A stretch of 33,925 nucleotides of DNA from Candidatus Woesearchaeota archaeon (GTDB taxonomy: Archaea > Nanobdellota > Nanobdellia > SCGC-AAA011-G17 > ARS1403), in NCBI GenBank assembly GCA_018302505.1, contig JAGVZL010000020.1:659-34583 (forward strand), read 5' to 3'. Position 1 is the stretch's first letter; each line of letters begins with the position of its first letter. Shown one piece after another: positions 7,654 through 14,144 of this stretch. A program made the translations under genes and the position numbers. The notes beneath the pieces are model-generated. The model had not been told where the DNA came from, did not search any database, and saw only the letters and a list, made by a program, of their open reading frames with translations.

Positions 7654-8127
7654 ATGCCTGCTGAAACTACTGAAAATAAGGACTTTAGACATATTGTAAG
7701 AATTGGGGAAGCAGACTTACATGGAGCTAAAAAACTTTTACCGTCTTTAAGAAATATTAAAGGTATTAGTTTTTATTTAGCTAGTGCAGCCTGTATAGTA
7801 ACGGGAATAGATGGAAATATGAAAGTTGGTGATTTAACAAATGAAGATATAAAAAAATTAGAAGATGCAGTAAGAAATCCGAGAAAATATAATATTCCTA
7901 TATGGGCATTAAATAGAAGAAAAGATCTTGTAACTGGCGAAGATAAGCATGTTATAGGCTCAGATTTAAAATTCCAAAAAGATCAGGATATCAAACATCT
8001 TAAAAAAATTAAATGCTATAAAGGCGTCAGACATTCTTTAGGTTTACCAGTAAGAGGGCAAAGAACAAAAGGTAATTTCAGGCACGGAAAGACGATTGGA
8101 GTGAGAAAGAAAGGAGTAGGCAAGTAA
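7654..8127 (+). CDS. rps13: Small ribosomal subunit protein uS13
   Basis: This 157-aa protein carries the uS13 hallmarks: HIVRIGEADLHGAKKLLPSL, the helix-two-turn-helix around GISFYLASAACIVTGI, and the C-terminal tail YKGVRHSLGLPVRGQRTKGNFRHG. Archaeal uS13 sits in the small-subunit head and contacts P-site tRNA and uL5. The CTTTTTAAAC element near 7619-7628, about 27-35 nt before ATG 7654, marks a separate promoter, so this probably starts the uS13-uS4-uS11-Rpo3 operon. uS4 follows after 1 nt. Confidence 0.97.
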   Translation: MPAETTENKDFRHIVRIGEADLHGAKKLLPSLRNIKGISFYLASAACIVTGIDGNMKVGDLTNEDIKKLEDAVRNPRKYNIPIWALNRRKDLVTGEDKHVIGSDLKFQKDQDIKHLKKIKCYKGVRHSLGLPVRGQRTKGNFRHGKTIGVRKKGVGK

Positions 8128-8128
8128 A

Positions 8129-8854
8129 ATGGGAAGCCCTAAGAAATCAAGAAAGCAATACAGAAAGCCGTTAGTAATATGGGATGAAAATCTAATTGCA
8201 GAGCAGAAAAAAATTCTTAGAGAATATGGTCTAAAAAATAAAATGGAGATTTGGCGTTCTGAAGGTCTTGTTAAAAAAGCTCGGGATCAGGCTAAAAATT
8301 TAATCGCTACTTATACACCTCAGGCTGAAAAAGAAAAAGTCCAGTTAATAAATAAATTAGTTAGATTAGGTTTTTTAAAACCCGGCACAAAACTAAATGA
8401 TATATTAGCATTATCCCTAAAAGATATTTTGGAAAGACGCTTGCAAACAATGGTTTTCAAAAGAGGCTATGCAAAAACCGTTAAACAAGCGAGGCAGTTT
8501 ATAGTTCACGGTCATGTTTCAATAAGCGAAGAAAAGATGAATGTCCCTTCATTTATAGTTCCTGTAGATTTAGAAAATAAAATTTCATTCAATCCAGCTT
8601 CAAAATTATCAGAAGAACAGCATCCTGAGAGAATAAAAGAAGCTTCAAGAAAAGAAAAGAAAAAGATAGAAAAGAATCTTGATGAAGCGGATATTTTCGC
8701 AATGGATAAAGTGGTGGAAAAAATTGAAGAGGAAAAATCTGAAAAAACAAAAAAAGTTGCTGTGAAAAAAATCCAAGAAAATGTGGAAAATAAACCTCCT
8801 GAAGAAACTAAAAAAAGAGGAGTTAAAGATAAACCCGCAGGAAAAGCAAAATAA
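8129..8854 (+). CDS. rps4: Small ribosomal subunit protein uS4 with long charged C-terminal tail
   Basis: Residues 1-180 match archaeal uS4: MGSPKKSRKQYRKPLVIWD, LRTM-like LERRLQTMVFKRGYAKTVKQARQFIVHGHVSI (the S4 RNA-binding motif), and VPSFIVPVDLENKI. uS4 nucleates 30S assembly. Residues about 170-241 form a lysine/glutamate-rich low-complexity tail (KEKKKIEKNLDE..., EEKSEKTKKVAVKK..., KPAGKAK) beyond the usual archaeal length of about 160-190 aa. The tail is in frame and has no obvious repeat, so it is likely a real, disordered extension. uS13 ends 1 nt before and uS11 follows 29 nt after. Confidence 0.96.
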   Translation: MGSPKKSRKQYRKPLVIWDENLIAEQKKILREYGLKNKMEIWRSEGLVKKARDQAKNLIATYTPQAEKEKVQLINKLVRLGFLKPGTKLNDILALSLKDILERRLQTMVFKRGYAKTVKQARQFIVHGHVSISEEKMNVPSFIVPVDLENKISFNPASKLSEEQHPERIKEASRKEKKKIEKNLDEADIFAMDKVVEKIEEEKSEKTKKVAVKKIQENVENKPPEETKKRGVKDKPAGKAK

Positions 8855-8883
8855 TATAAATGAAAAATTAGGATAAGAATAAA

Positions 8884-9354
8884 ATGCCGCAAAGAAAAGA
8901 TAAGTCAAGAGATCAGCCAAGAAGAGAAATGCACCAAATAAGGGAGTTGCCTAGAAGAGATAATAGGAAAATAAGATGGGGAATAGCCCATATTTATGCT
9001 AGTTATAATAATACAATTATTCATATTACTGATATTACAGGTTCTGAAACAATCGCAAGAACTTCCGGCGGAATGGTGGTTAAATCAGATAGATTAGAAT
9101 CATCTCCAACTGCAGCTATGACCGCAGCAAAAATGGCAGCTGAAGAATGCAAGGAAAAAGGCATTGAAGGTTTAATGATAAAAGTAAAAGCACCTGGGGG
9201 AAGCAATGGCCCGATGAATGCAGGTCCAGGAGCTCAGGCAGCAATTAGATCATTATCAAGATCCGGTTTAAGAGTAGGAACAATAGAAGATGTTACACCT
9301 TTCCCGCATGATGGGACAAGAAAAAAAGGTGGAAGAAGGGGAAGGAGAGTATAA
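8884..9354 (+). CDS. rps11: Small ribosomal subunit protein uS11
   Basis: This 156-aa protein matches uS11: [64 protein letters not shown] and the basic tail [16 protein letters not shown]. uS11 lies on the 30S platform near the mRNA exit channel. The N-terminal 25 residues are an Arg/Lys/Gln-rich extension. It ends directly before the Rpo3 gene (9355), an arrangement conserved across archaea. Confidence 0.98.
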   Translation: MPQRKDKSRDQPRREMHQIRELPRRDNRKIRWGIAHIYASYNNTIIHITDITGSETIARTSGGMVVKSDRLESSPTAAMTAAKMAAEECKEKGIEGLMIKVKAPGGSNGPMNAGPGAQAAIRSLSRSGLRVGTIEDVTPFPHDGTRKKGGRRGRRV

Positions 9355-10119
9355 ATGCAATTAAAATTATTAAATAAAAAGGAAGATAAAGTAACTTTCT
9401 TAATTACAGATACTGAAGCTTACATAGTTAATGCCTTAAGAAGAATGATCATAGAAGAAGTTCCTACTATGGCTATTGAAGAGGTTACATTTTCGAAAAA
9501 TCAATCAGCTTTATATGATGAAATAATCGCGCATAGGTTAGGTTTAATTCCATTAACTACAGACCTAAAAAGTTATAATTTGCCTTCTGAATGTAAATGT
9601 AAAGGAAAAGGCTGTGCTCAATGCCAGTTGAAACTGATTTTGGAGGCTAAAGGTCCATGCACTGTTTATGCTGAAAATATTAAGTCTAAAGACCCAAAAG
9701 TTAAACCAGCTCAGCCAAATATGCCTATTACTAAATTATTAAAAGGCCAAGTATTGGAGTTTGAGGCTATAGCAGTTTTAGGGCAGGGAAAAGACCACAC
9801 TAAATTTTCTCCAGGATTGCCTTACTACAAATCATTGCCAATTTTAACAGCATCATCAAGTGCGAATACTAAAAAGATTACTGAATCTTCAGATAATTTA
9901 GTTGCTAAAGGAAAAGGTGTTGAAATTAAGGATTTATCAAAATGGGATGAATCTCAAGAGCAATTATGTGAAGACAATGGGATTACAGTTGAATATTCAG
10001 ATACAGATTATATTTTCACAATAGAACCTTGGGGACAGTTAGATGTTGATAAAATCATAGCAACAGCTGTAGATATATTCAACAAAAAATTAAAAGAGTT
10101 TGAAAAGAAACTCAAATAA
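9355..10119 (+). CDS. rpo3: DNA-directed RNA polymerase subunit Rpo3 (RpoD)
   Basis: This 254-aa homologue of bacterial alpha-NTD and eukaryotic Rpb3 shows YIVNALRRMIIEEVPTMAIEEVTF and AHRLGLIPLTTDL near the N-terminus and a C-terminal dimerisation part ending FNKKLKEFEKKL. It pairs with Rpo11 as the assembly platform for RNA polymerase. A four-cysteine stretch (CKCKGKGCAQC, residues about 80-90) probably binds metal. The separate ferredoxin-like Fe-S domain found in some archaeal Rpo3 is not evident. It starts directly after uS11 and is followed by a T-rich terminator, so the ribosomal operon ends here rather than continuing to eL18. Confidence 0.96.
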   Translation: MQLKLLNKKEDKVTFLITDTEAYIVNALRRMIIEEVPTMAIEEVTFSKNQSALYDEIIAHRLGLIPLTTDLKSYNLPSECKCKGKGCAQCQLKLILEAKGPCTVYAENIKSKDPKVKPAQPNMPITKLLKGQVLEFEAIAVLGQGKDHTKFSPGLPYYKSLPILTASSSANTKKITESSDNLVAKGKGVEIKDLSKWDESQEQLCEDNGITVEYSDTDYIFTIEPWGQLDVDKIIATAVDIFNKKLKEFEKKLK

Positions 10120-10123
10120 ATAC

Positions 10124-10138
10124 TTCTTTTTTTATTTT
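10124..10138 (+). terminator. Oligo-T terminator after Rpo3
   Basis: The tract TTCTTTTTTTATTTT lies 5 nt after the Rpo3 stop and before the tRNA. It fits an archaeal U-rich terminator separating the ribosomal operon from the tRNA transcript. Confidence 0.55.
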
Positions 10139-10164
10139 AATCAAGATTTTCCTAAAAACTTGAA

Positions 10165-10247
10165 GCGGGAGTGCCAGAGCGGAAAATGGGTATGGCTAAG
10201 GACCATATGGCTTAGTGCCTACGCAGGTTCAAATCCTGTCTCCCGCA
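10165..10247 (+). tRNA. tRNA-Leu, apparent anticodon AAG
   Basis: A complete class II tRNA can be folded. The acceptor stem is GCGGGAG (10165-10171) with CTCCCGC (10240-10246) and discriminator A10247. The D stem is CCA/TGG. The anticodon stem is TATGG/CCATA with 7-nt loop CTAAGGA, giving anticodon AAG at 10198-10200. A long variable arm contains a GGC/GCC stem, and the T arm has loop TTCAAAT. The long variable arm and A73 indicate leucine. No CCA is encoded. An A at position 34 is very unusual in archaea, which normally read CUU with GAG. The tRNA sits between Rpo3 and an ATPase gene, where eL18 would normally follow. Confidence 0.93.
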
Positions 10248-10256
10248 ATAGCATGT

Positions 10257-10303
10257 CAATACCATGCGTAGCCCAATATTGGGAGAAAATGTGCATGGTG
10301 TTG
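10257..10303 (+). ncRNA. Long hairpin downstream of tRNA-Leu (terminator or structured RNA)
   Basis: CAATACCATGCGTA (10257-10270) pairs with TGTGCATGGTGTTG (10290-10303) over 14 bp with three G-U pairs. The loop holds a second inverted repeat, CCCAATATTGGG (10272-10283). A T-rich stretch follows (GCATTTTTATTT, 10304-10314). This resembles a bacterial-type intrinsic terminator for the tRNA transcript, but it could also be an independent structured RNA or the trace of an element inserted at the tRNA. Confidence 0.55.
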
Positions 10304-10383
10304 CATTTTTATTTCTGAGGGCATAAAAGTATGTACGTTTTCTTCACCCAACTTATAAATGGTGGATGTAGGAGTTAAATAAA

Positions 10384-10464
10384 ATGCCAGAAAATGATAT
10401 ATACAACAACAAAAGCAAATATGAATTTTTTGGGATTAATTCTATTTCAAGTTTCATTTCCTAA
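10384..10464 (+). CDS. Small ORF of 26 aa, possible truncated gene start
   Basis: ATG 10384 opens a 26-codon frame beginning MPENDIYNNKSKYEFFG and ending at TAA 10462-10464. A TATA-like CTTATAAAT lies at about 10350-10358, some 26-30 nt upstream, so a promoter-start pair exists. The composition looks like the N-terminus of a longer protein. It overlaps the convergent ATPase gene by 18 nt. It may be the stump of a gene truncated when the ATPase gene arrived. A tyrosine recombinase beginning is possible but cannot be shown from 26 residues. Confidence 0.35.
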   Translation: MPENDIYNNKSKYEFFGINSISSFIS

Positions 10465-11691
10465 AAGCCATTTCCATAAAGGAATGTATTTTATTTTTCC
10501 TTCTTCAACTTTGACTTCCCTTTCTTCGTTTTTTGTTATTAAAATGCCTTTTTTAACTTTAAATTTTTTCATGAATTCAGTTATGGATTTTAAGTTATCA
10601 GATTTTATTTTTTCCCGATATTTAATTTCAATTGGTGTGTTATTATGTATAACATCAACTTCATTTCCATTTTTCCAGAAAGAAGCGGCATTAATATTGC
10701 TTATGACTAAAGTTTCCACCATTCTTCCTAAAAAATCCTCTTCAATCTTGGATTTATATAAATAAGTAATGGCATTATCAGTAGGATACGCTCTTTTTCT
10801 CTTTCTTAAAGTTGTACTGCCTTTCCTGTAATTTCCTAGTAAATTAATTAGAAAACTTTCTTTTAAGTAGAAAATGTAATTTTTTATTACTCTTCTGTCT
10901 TTATTGAATTGCTTGCTTAATGACAAATAGTCTATATACATTCCAGGGTTTACCGCTATCATTTCTAAAAGTGTGCTTAAAAATTCAGGGTCATCCAATT
11001 TAAACATCCTTGGTATGTCTTTATACACGATTTTATCAACTACTAAAGACCTTATATATTCTTTAAATTCCTTATCTGTTTTAAAAGAGAATGTTTCTGG
11101 AAATCCCCCCTTTTCTATGTATTTTAATAAGAACGGTTTTATTTTTGTTTCATACTTAGATTCTATATTGTGTATTTTTAGATATTCTTTGAAAGTAAAT
11201 GTGCTTAAATTAAATTCAAAAATTCTTCCAGCCAATGTTTCTTTTGTTTTTTTCCTTATAAATAAAGATTCAGAGCCGGATATTATAAATTTAAGTTTTG
11301 GGTATAAGTCATAGTATTTTTTTATTTCATTTTCCCAGTTATTTAATTTTTGTATTTCATCAAAGAAAATATAGACTTTTTCCTCTCTAAAATCTTTTTT
11401 GTGTATTTCTTTATAGGTTTCTATAATTTCACTTATTTTTACATTATTTTCATCAAATGAGAAGAACAGTATATTTTCTGTTTTTGTTTTTTTAATTAAA
11501 TCTTTGATTAATTGATAAATTGTTGTGGTTTTTCCAACCCTTCTTAATCCTGTAATTGCTACTATAAATTTTTTATCTATATATTTTTCTATTTCTTTAT
11601 AATTATCCCTTTTAAAAGGTAAAGCTAATTCCGAGTCAACTTTTTCCTTTATCCACCAATGATTAAACTCCTCTAATTTTGCTTTTTCCAT
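10447..11691 (-). CDS. ATPase of the AAA_14/DUF4143 family
   Basis: The 414-aa protein starts MEKAKLEEFNHWWIKEK. It has Walker A GLRRVGKTT near residues 48-56, Walker B KVYIFFDEIQ near 109-118, sensor-like IISGSE, and a C-terminal DUF4143 region with a PD-(D/E)XK-like pattern (NEVDVIHNNTPIEIKYRE). These ATPases are widespread and mobile in archaea and genome-island DNA; their cellular role is poorly defined. The frame is open upstream to 11877, but ATG 11691 lies about 17-28 nt after a TATA-like CTTATAAATATAT, and the upstream stretch holds repeated ATGTACAT motifs, so 11691 is the better start. It lies opposite to and inside the ribosomal cluster between Rpo3 and eL18, which suggests insertion. 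Confidence 0.88.
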   Translation of the reverse strand: MEKAKLEEFNHWWIKEKVDSELALPFKRDNYKEIEKYIDKKFIVAITGLRRVGKTTTIYQLIKDLIKKTKTENILFFSFDENNVKISEIIETYKEIHKKDFREEKVYIFFDEIQKLNNWENEIKKYYDLYPKLKFIISGSESLFIRKKTKETLAGRIFEFNLSTFTFKEYLKIHNIESKYETKIKPFLLKYIEKGGFPETFSFKTDKEFKEYIRSLVVDKIVYKDIPRMFKLDDPEFLSTLLEMIAVNPGMYIDYLSLSKQFNKDRRVIKNYIFYLKESFLINLLGNYRKGSTTLRKRKRAYPTDNAITYLYKSKIEEDFLGRMVETLVISNINAASFWKNGNEVDVIHNNTPIEIKYREKIKSDNLKSITEFMKKFKVKKGILITKNEEREVKVEEGKIKYIPLWKWLLGNET

Positions 11692-11825
11692 ATGTACATC
11701 ATAATGTATATATTTATAAGCTTTATGGTCATTAGGATGTACATATTTTTTCATTATATAGAAGGGCATAACATATAAAAATTTCCATCTAAGAAATACT
11801 AACTTATGTACATCAGACTGTACAT
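11692..11825. repeat. Cluster of ATGTACAT palindromes upstream of the ATPase gene
   Basis: ATGTACAT occurs at 11692-11699, 11737-11744 and 11806-11813, with a near copy CTGTACAT at 11818-11825. A separate GACATATGTC palindrome is at 11851-11860. The first copy abuts the start codon at 11691 and sits between it and the TATA-like box. This is the layout of a repressor operator array. It could also be sites for DNA modification. Confidence 0.6.
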
Positions 11826-11877
11826 ATCTTTTCTTACTGTGTAATAAAGTGACATATGTCCCCATAAAATAGGTCAT

Positions 11878-12008
11878 AAGGGGTAATATAGGTAATTAGT
11901 TACTCTCAAATTATTATTTATTTTTGTCGTTGGGAAATAATTTCAGGATACTACATCCAGAAAAAATTTAGAAACATTTAAAAACCATTAATTTTACAAT
12001 ATTTTTAA
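11878..12008. promoter_or_regulatory. Intergenic DNA with promoter for the eL18 operon
   Basis: No ORF is seen here. A TATA-like element ACATTTAAAAACC (about 11972-11984) would place transcription start near 12000-12010, just at the 5' arm of the folded leader upstream of eL18. The rest is AT-rich without clear motifs. Confidence 0.45.
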
Positions 12009-12093
12009 CTCTGCGAGCTAACGCGCATAGTAGAGCTTGATTATTCTTCGAGCTTATGTGTGCTTATGTGTTTTGGTTAAATTTTTAGCAGAG
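12009..12093 (+). ncRNA. Structured 5' leader or small RNA upstream of eL18
   Basis: Three nested helices can be drawn: P1 CTCTGC (12009-12014) with GCAGAG (12088-12093); P2 CGCGCATA (12022-12029) with TATGTGTG (12055-12062), 8 bp with two G-U pairs; P3 AGCTTGA (12034-12040) with TCGAGCT (12048-12054), 7 bp and a 7-nt loop. P2 and P3 stack on the 3' side without a gap. GCTTATGTG is repeated at 12052-12060 and 12062-12070, so the second copy could compete for P2. The element ends 22 nt before the eL18 start, a position used by ribosomal-protein autoregulatory leaders. A free small RNA is the alternative. Confidence 0.5.
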
Positions 12094-12115
12094 AAGCTTT
12101 TTCAAAAAGATTAAA

Positions 12116-12478
12116 ATGGTAAAAAGAACAGGACCGCAAACATTAGTTTTAAGGAACCTAATTAGAGAATTGAATACTTTAGGAAAGAAAAATAAATCTA
12201 ACTTATGGTTAAGAATTGCTAGAGATTTGGAAAGACCAACAAGAATTAGAAGGTCAGTTAATTTATATAAAATAGATAAATACACAAATGAAGGAGAAAC
12301 AGCTTTAGTACCTGGAAAAGTTCTAAGTGTTGGGGATTTAACTAAAAAATTAACAATCGCAGCTTACCAATTTTCAGGAAAAGCAGAAGAAAAAATCAAT
12401 AAAGTTGGAAAAGCAATTAAACTTCAGGAATTAATGAAAGAAAATCCAAAAGGGAAGAAAGTGAGGATTATAGGATGA
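12116..12478 (+). CDS. rpl18e: Large ribosomal subunit protein eL18
   Basis: This 120-aa protein matches eL18: MVKRTGPQTLVLRNLIRELN, LWLRIARDLERPTRIRRSVNLYKID, VPGKVLSVGDLTKKLTIAAYQFSGKA and the terminal KGKKVRIIG. It is archaeal/eukaryotic-specific and part of the 50S subunit, in the L15-like fold family. It leads a tight cluster with uL13 (4-nt overlap) and uS9. In most archaea it follows Rpo3 directly; here 2 kb containing a tRNA and an ATPase gene intervene, and eL18 has its own promoter and a folded leader. Confidence 0.97.
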   Translation: MVKRTGPQTLVLRNLIRELNTLGKKNKSNLWLRIARDLERPTRIRRSVNLYKIDKYTNEGETALVPGKVLSVGDLTKKLTIAAYQFSGKAEEKINKVGKAIKLQELMKENPKGKKVRIIG

Positions 12479-12888
12479 TAATTAACGGAGAAAATTTAAT
12501 TTTAGGAAGGTTGGCATCGATAGTTGCCAAGAAAGCATTATTAGGAGAAAAAATAGATATTGTAAATGCAGAGAAAGTAGTTATTGTTGGAGACAAAAGA
12601 ACAGTTTCAGCTAAATATATCCAAAAAAGAAATAGAACAACACATGTCAAAGGTCCATTTACTCCAAGAATGGCTGATAGATTTATGAGAAGAACAATAA
12701 GGGATATGTTGCCTTATAAAAAAGAGCGTGGAAAAAATGCTTTTAAGAAAATTATGTGTTACATTGGAACTCCAGATAACTTTAAAAATGAAAAAATAGA
12801 AACTTTTGATAATATAAATGTATTAAACACAGAGAATATTAAATTTATTACAATAGAAAAAGTTTGTAAAATAATGGGAAAACAATAA
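12475..12888 (+). CDS. rpl13: Large ribosomal subunit protein uL13
   Basis: The 137-aa protein matches archaeal uL13: MIINGENLILGRLASIVAKKALLGEKIDIVNAEKV, then FTPRMADRFMRRTIRDMLPYKKERGKNAFKKIMCYIGTP. uL13 is an early-assembling 23S rRNA-binding protein. ATG 12475 overlaps the eL18 stop by 4 nt and the stop shares 1 nt with the uS9 start, so translation is probably coupled. It is slightly shorter than the archaeal norm of about 140-150 aa but complete. Confidence 0.97.
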   Translation: MIINGENLILGRLASIVAKKALLGEKIDIVNAEKVVIVGDKRTVSAKYIQKRNRTTHVKGPFTPRMADRFMRRTIRDMLPYKKERGKNAFKKIMCYIGTPDNFKNEKIETFDNINVLNTENIKFITIEKVCKIMGKQ

Positions 12889-13292
12889 TGGCTAAAATTG
12901 TTAATACATCAGGAAAAAGAAAAAGAGCAATAGCAAGAGCAACATTAAAAGAAGGCAATGGTATAATAAGAATAAATAAATCATTATTGACTAATTATGG
13001 AAATCAATTGGCTAGAATGAGAATCCAAGAGCCGTTAGAAATCGTTAACGATGTCGCAGTAAAAGTAAATATTGATGTTAATGTTAGAGGGGGTGGATGG
13101 CAAAGTCAGGCCGAAGCTTCAAGATTAGCAATTGCAAGAGCTTTAGTAGAATACTCAAGAGGGGATAAAGTAAAGAAAGCTTTATTAGACTATGACAGAC
13201 ACCTTTTGATAGCCGATGTTCGTTTTAATGAATCCGCGAAGCCCAACGATTCTGGAAAGCCTAGGGCGAAGAGACAAAAATCGTATCGCTGA
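12888..13292 (+). CDS. rps9: Small ribosomal subunit protein uS9
   Basis: The 134-aa protein matches uS9: VNTSGKRKRAIARATLKEGNG, VNVRGGGWQSQAEASRLAIARALVEYS, and the conserved C-terminal PRAKRQKSYR whose terminal Arg reaches the P-site tRNA. ATG 12888 shares one base with the uL13 stop. Rpo10 follows after 65 nt with its own TATA-like box, so this is the last gene of the eL18-uL13-uS9 unit or is read through into Rpo10. Confidence 0.98.
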   Translation: MAKIVNTSGKRKRAIARATLKEGNGIIRINKSLLTNYGNQLARMRIQEPLEIVNDVAVKVNIDVNVRGGGWQSQAEASRLAIARALVEYSRGDKVKKALLDYDRHLLIADVRFNESAKPNDSGKPRAKRQKSYR

Positions 13293-13357
13293 TACCAGAA
13301 TAATTGAAATAATAAAACAGAAAGCTTTTAAATCAAAAATAAACAATAAACAATAAA

Positions 13358-13555
13358 ATGATAATTCCAATCCGTTGTCAGTCTTGTGGTAAGCCTGTAG
13401 GTCATTTGTATGAGAAATACACTAAAGATTTAGAAAAAGGTACAAAACCAAAAGAGGCTTTGGATAAATTAGGATTAGAAAGATACTGCTGCAGGGCTTT
13501 GTTCTTAGGTCATGTGGAATTATTAGATACAGTAGCTCAATTCAAAAGAAGCTAA
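13358..13555 (+). CDS. rpo10: DNA-directed RNA polymerase subunit Rpo10 (RpoN)
   Basis: This 65-aa protein begins MIIPIRCQSCGKPVGHLYEKY and has the zinc-binding set CQSCG plus YCCRALFLGHVELLD, the invariant pattern of Rpo10/Rpb10. It binds zinc and bridges Rpo3 and the large subunits. GCTTTTAAATC at about 13322-13332 lies 26-35 nt before the ATG and fits a leaderless promoter. Archaeal clusters usually continue with rpoK, eno and rps2. Here the next gene is convergent and unrelated, and eno and rps2 lie far downstream on the other strand. Confidence 0.97.
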   Translation: MIIPIRCQSCGKPVGHLYEKYTKDLEKGTKPKEALDKLGLERYCCRALFLGHVELLDTVAQFKRS

Positions 13556-14094
13556 ATACTTTGATTTTCTTCTTTCAATTGACTTCTTATTGCAAAATAA
13601 GCTCTTTTTCTTAATTTTCTTCTTTCATATCTGCCAGATAAATCTCCCAACTCTACTAAATAAGAATCCCTTCTCATCCCTACTTCCGCACCAATAGTTC
13701 TGTCTGAAAGATAATTTTGAACCGTATTATTGACTTGGCCTTCAAATTCCCCATCACTTAATAATCCTCTATCATAAGCACTGCGAATCCTTCTATAAAC
13801 AATTACAAAATCAGCATGTAAATCATCTAAATTTCTACCATTAGAGTGCATTATCCTCAACTTAGCTCTCCTCATTTCAGCTTGTTCAGGAGTATCAATT
13901 AATAATTTTTCATCAGTAGGAGCCAATAAAGCATCGACCTCATCTTGGGATAGTGCTTCTCTTGTTCCATGGTCAGATGTAGCATAAAGAAGAGCCTCTA
14001 TTTCATCCCCTGATAGGGTATATTCAGTTCCTCTAGCCTCACCAGCAATACTTCTGATAACTCTTTCACTTGGTCTATTTACTACTTTAGCCAT
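13552..14094 (-). CDS. Orphan protein with two FliM-like LSxDE[IV]xALL motifs
   Basis: I do not recognise this 180-aa protein. Residues 27-36 read LSGDEIEALL and residues 48-57 read LSQDEVDALL, both very close to the N-terminal motif of bacterial flagellar switch proteins FliM/FliY that binds CheY. The rest is helical and charged (residues 70-180) with no FliM/SpoA domain. No chemotaxis or archaellum genes lie nearby, so the match may be convergence on an amphipathic helix. A TATA-like TTTATATTAG on the minus strand at about 14116-14125 precedes ATG 14094 by 22-31 nt. The 3' end overlaps the convergent Rpo10 gene by 4 nt. It is cytoplasmic by prediction. Confidence 0.7.
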   Translation of the reverse strand: MAKVVNRPSERVIRSIAGEARGTEYTLSGDEIEALLYATSDHGTREALSQDEVDALLAPTDEKLLIDTPEQAEMRRAKLRIMHSNGRNLDDLHADFVIVYRRIRSAYDRGLLSDGEFEGQVNNTVQNYLSDRTIGAEVGMRRDSYLVELGDLSGRYERRKLRKRAYFAIRSQLKEENQSI

Positions 14095-14144
14095 TATTTT
14101 AACTAAACCAAACTAATATAAATTAATTTCTATCTTTCATTATA

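Noticed and set aside
8512-8920. Two hydrophobic minus-strand frames opposite the uS4 C-terminus
   Set aside because: They are mirror images of the Lys/Glu-rich uS4 tail. Their Phe/Ser-rich composition is what antisense reading of AAA/GAA codons gives, and they have no start signals.
10100-10318. A 72-codon plus-strand frame across the tRNA
   Set aside because: It reads through the whole tRNA-Leu and the following hairpin, and its sequence has no protein character.
11692-11860. CRISPR-like repeats upstream of the ATPase
   Set aside because: The repeat unit is only 8 bp with irregular spacing of 12-69 bp and no cas genes. It fits an operator array.
11692-11877. N-terminal extension of the ATPase to ATG 11877
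   Set aside because: The added 62 residues overlap the TATA-like box and the ATGTACAT repeats. Family members begin near the MEKAKLEEF start.
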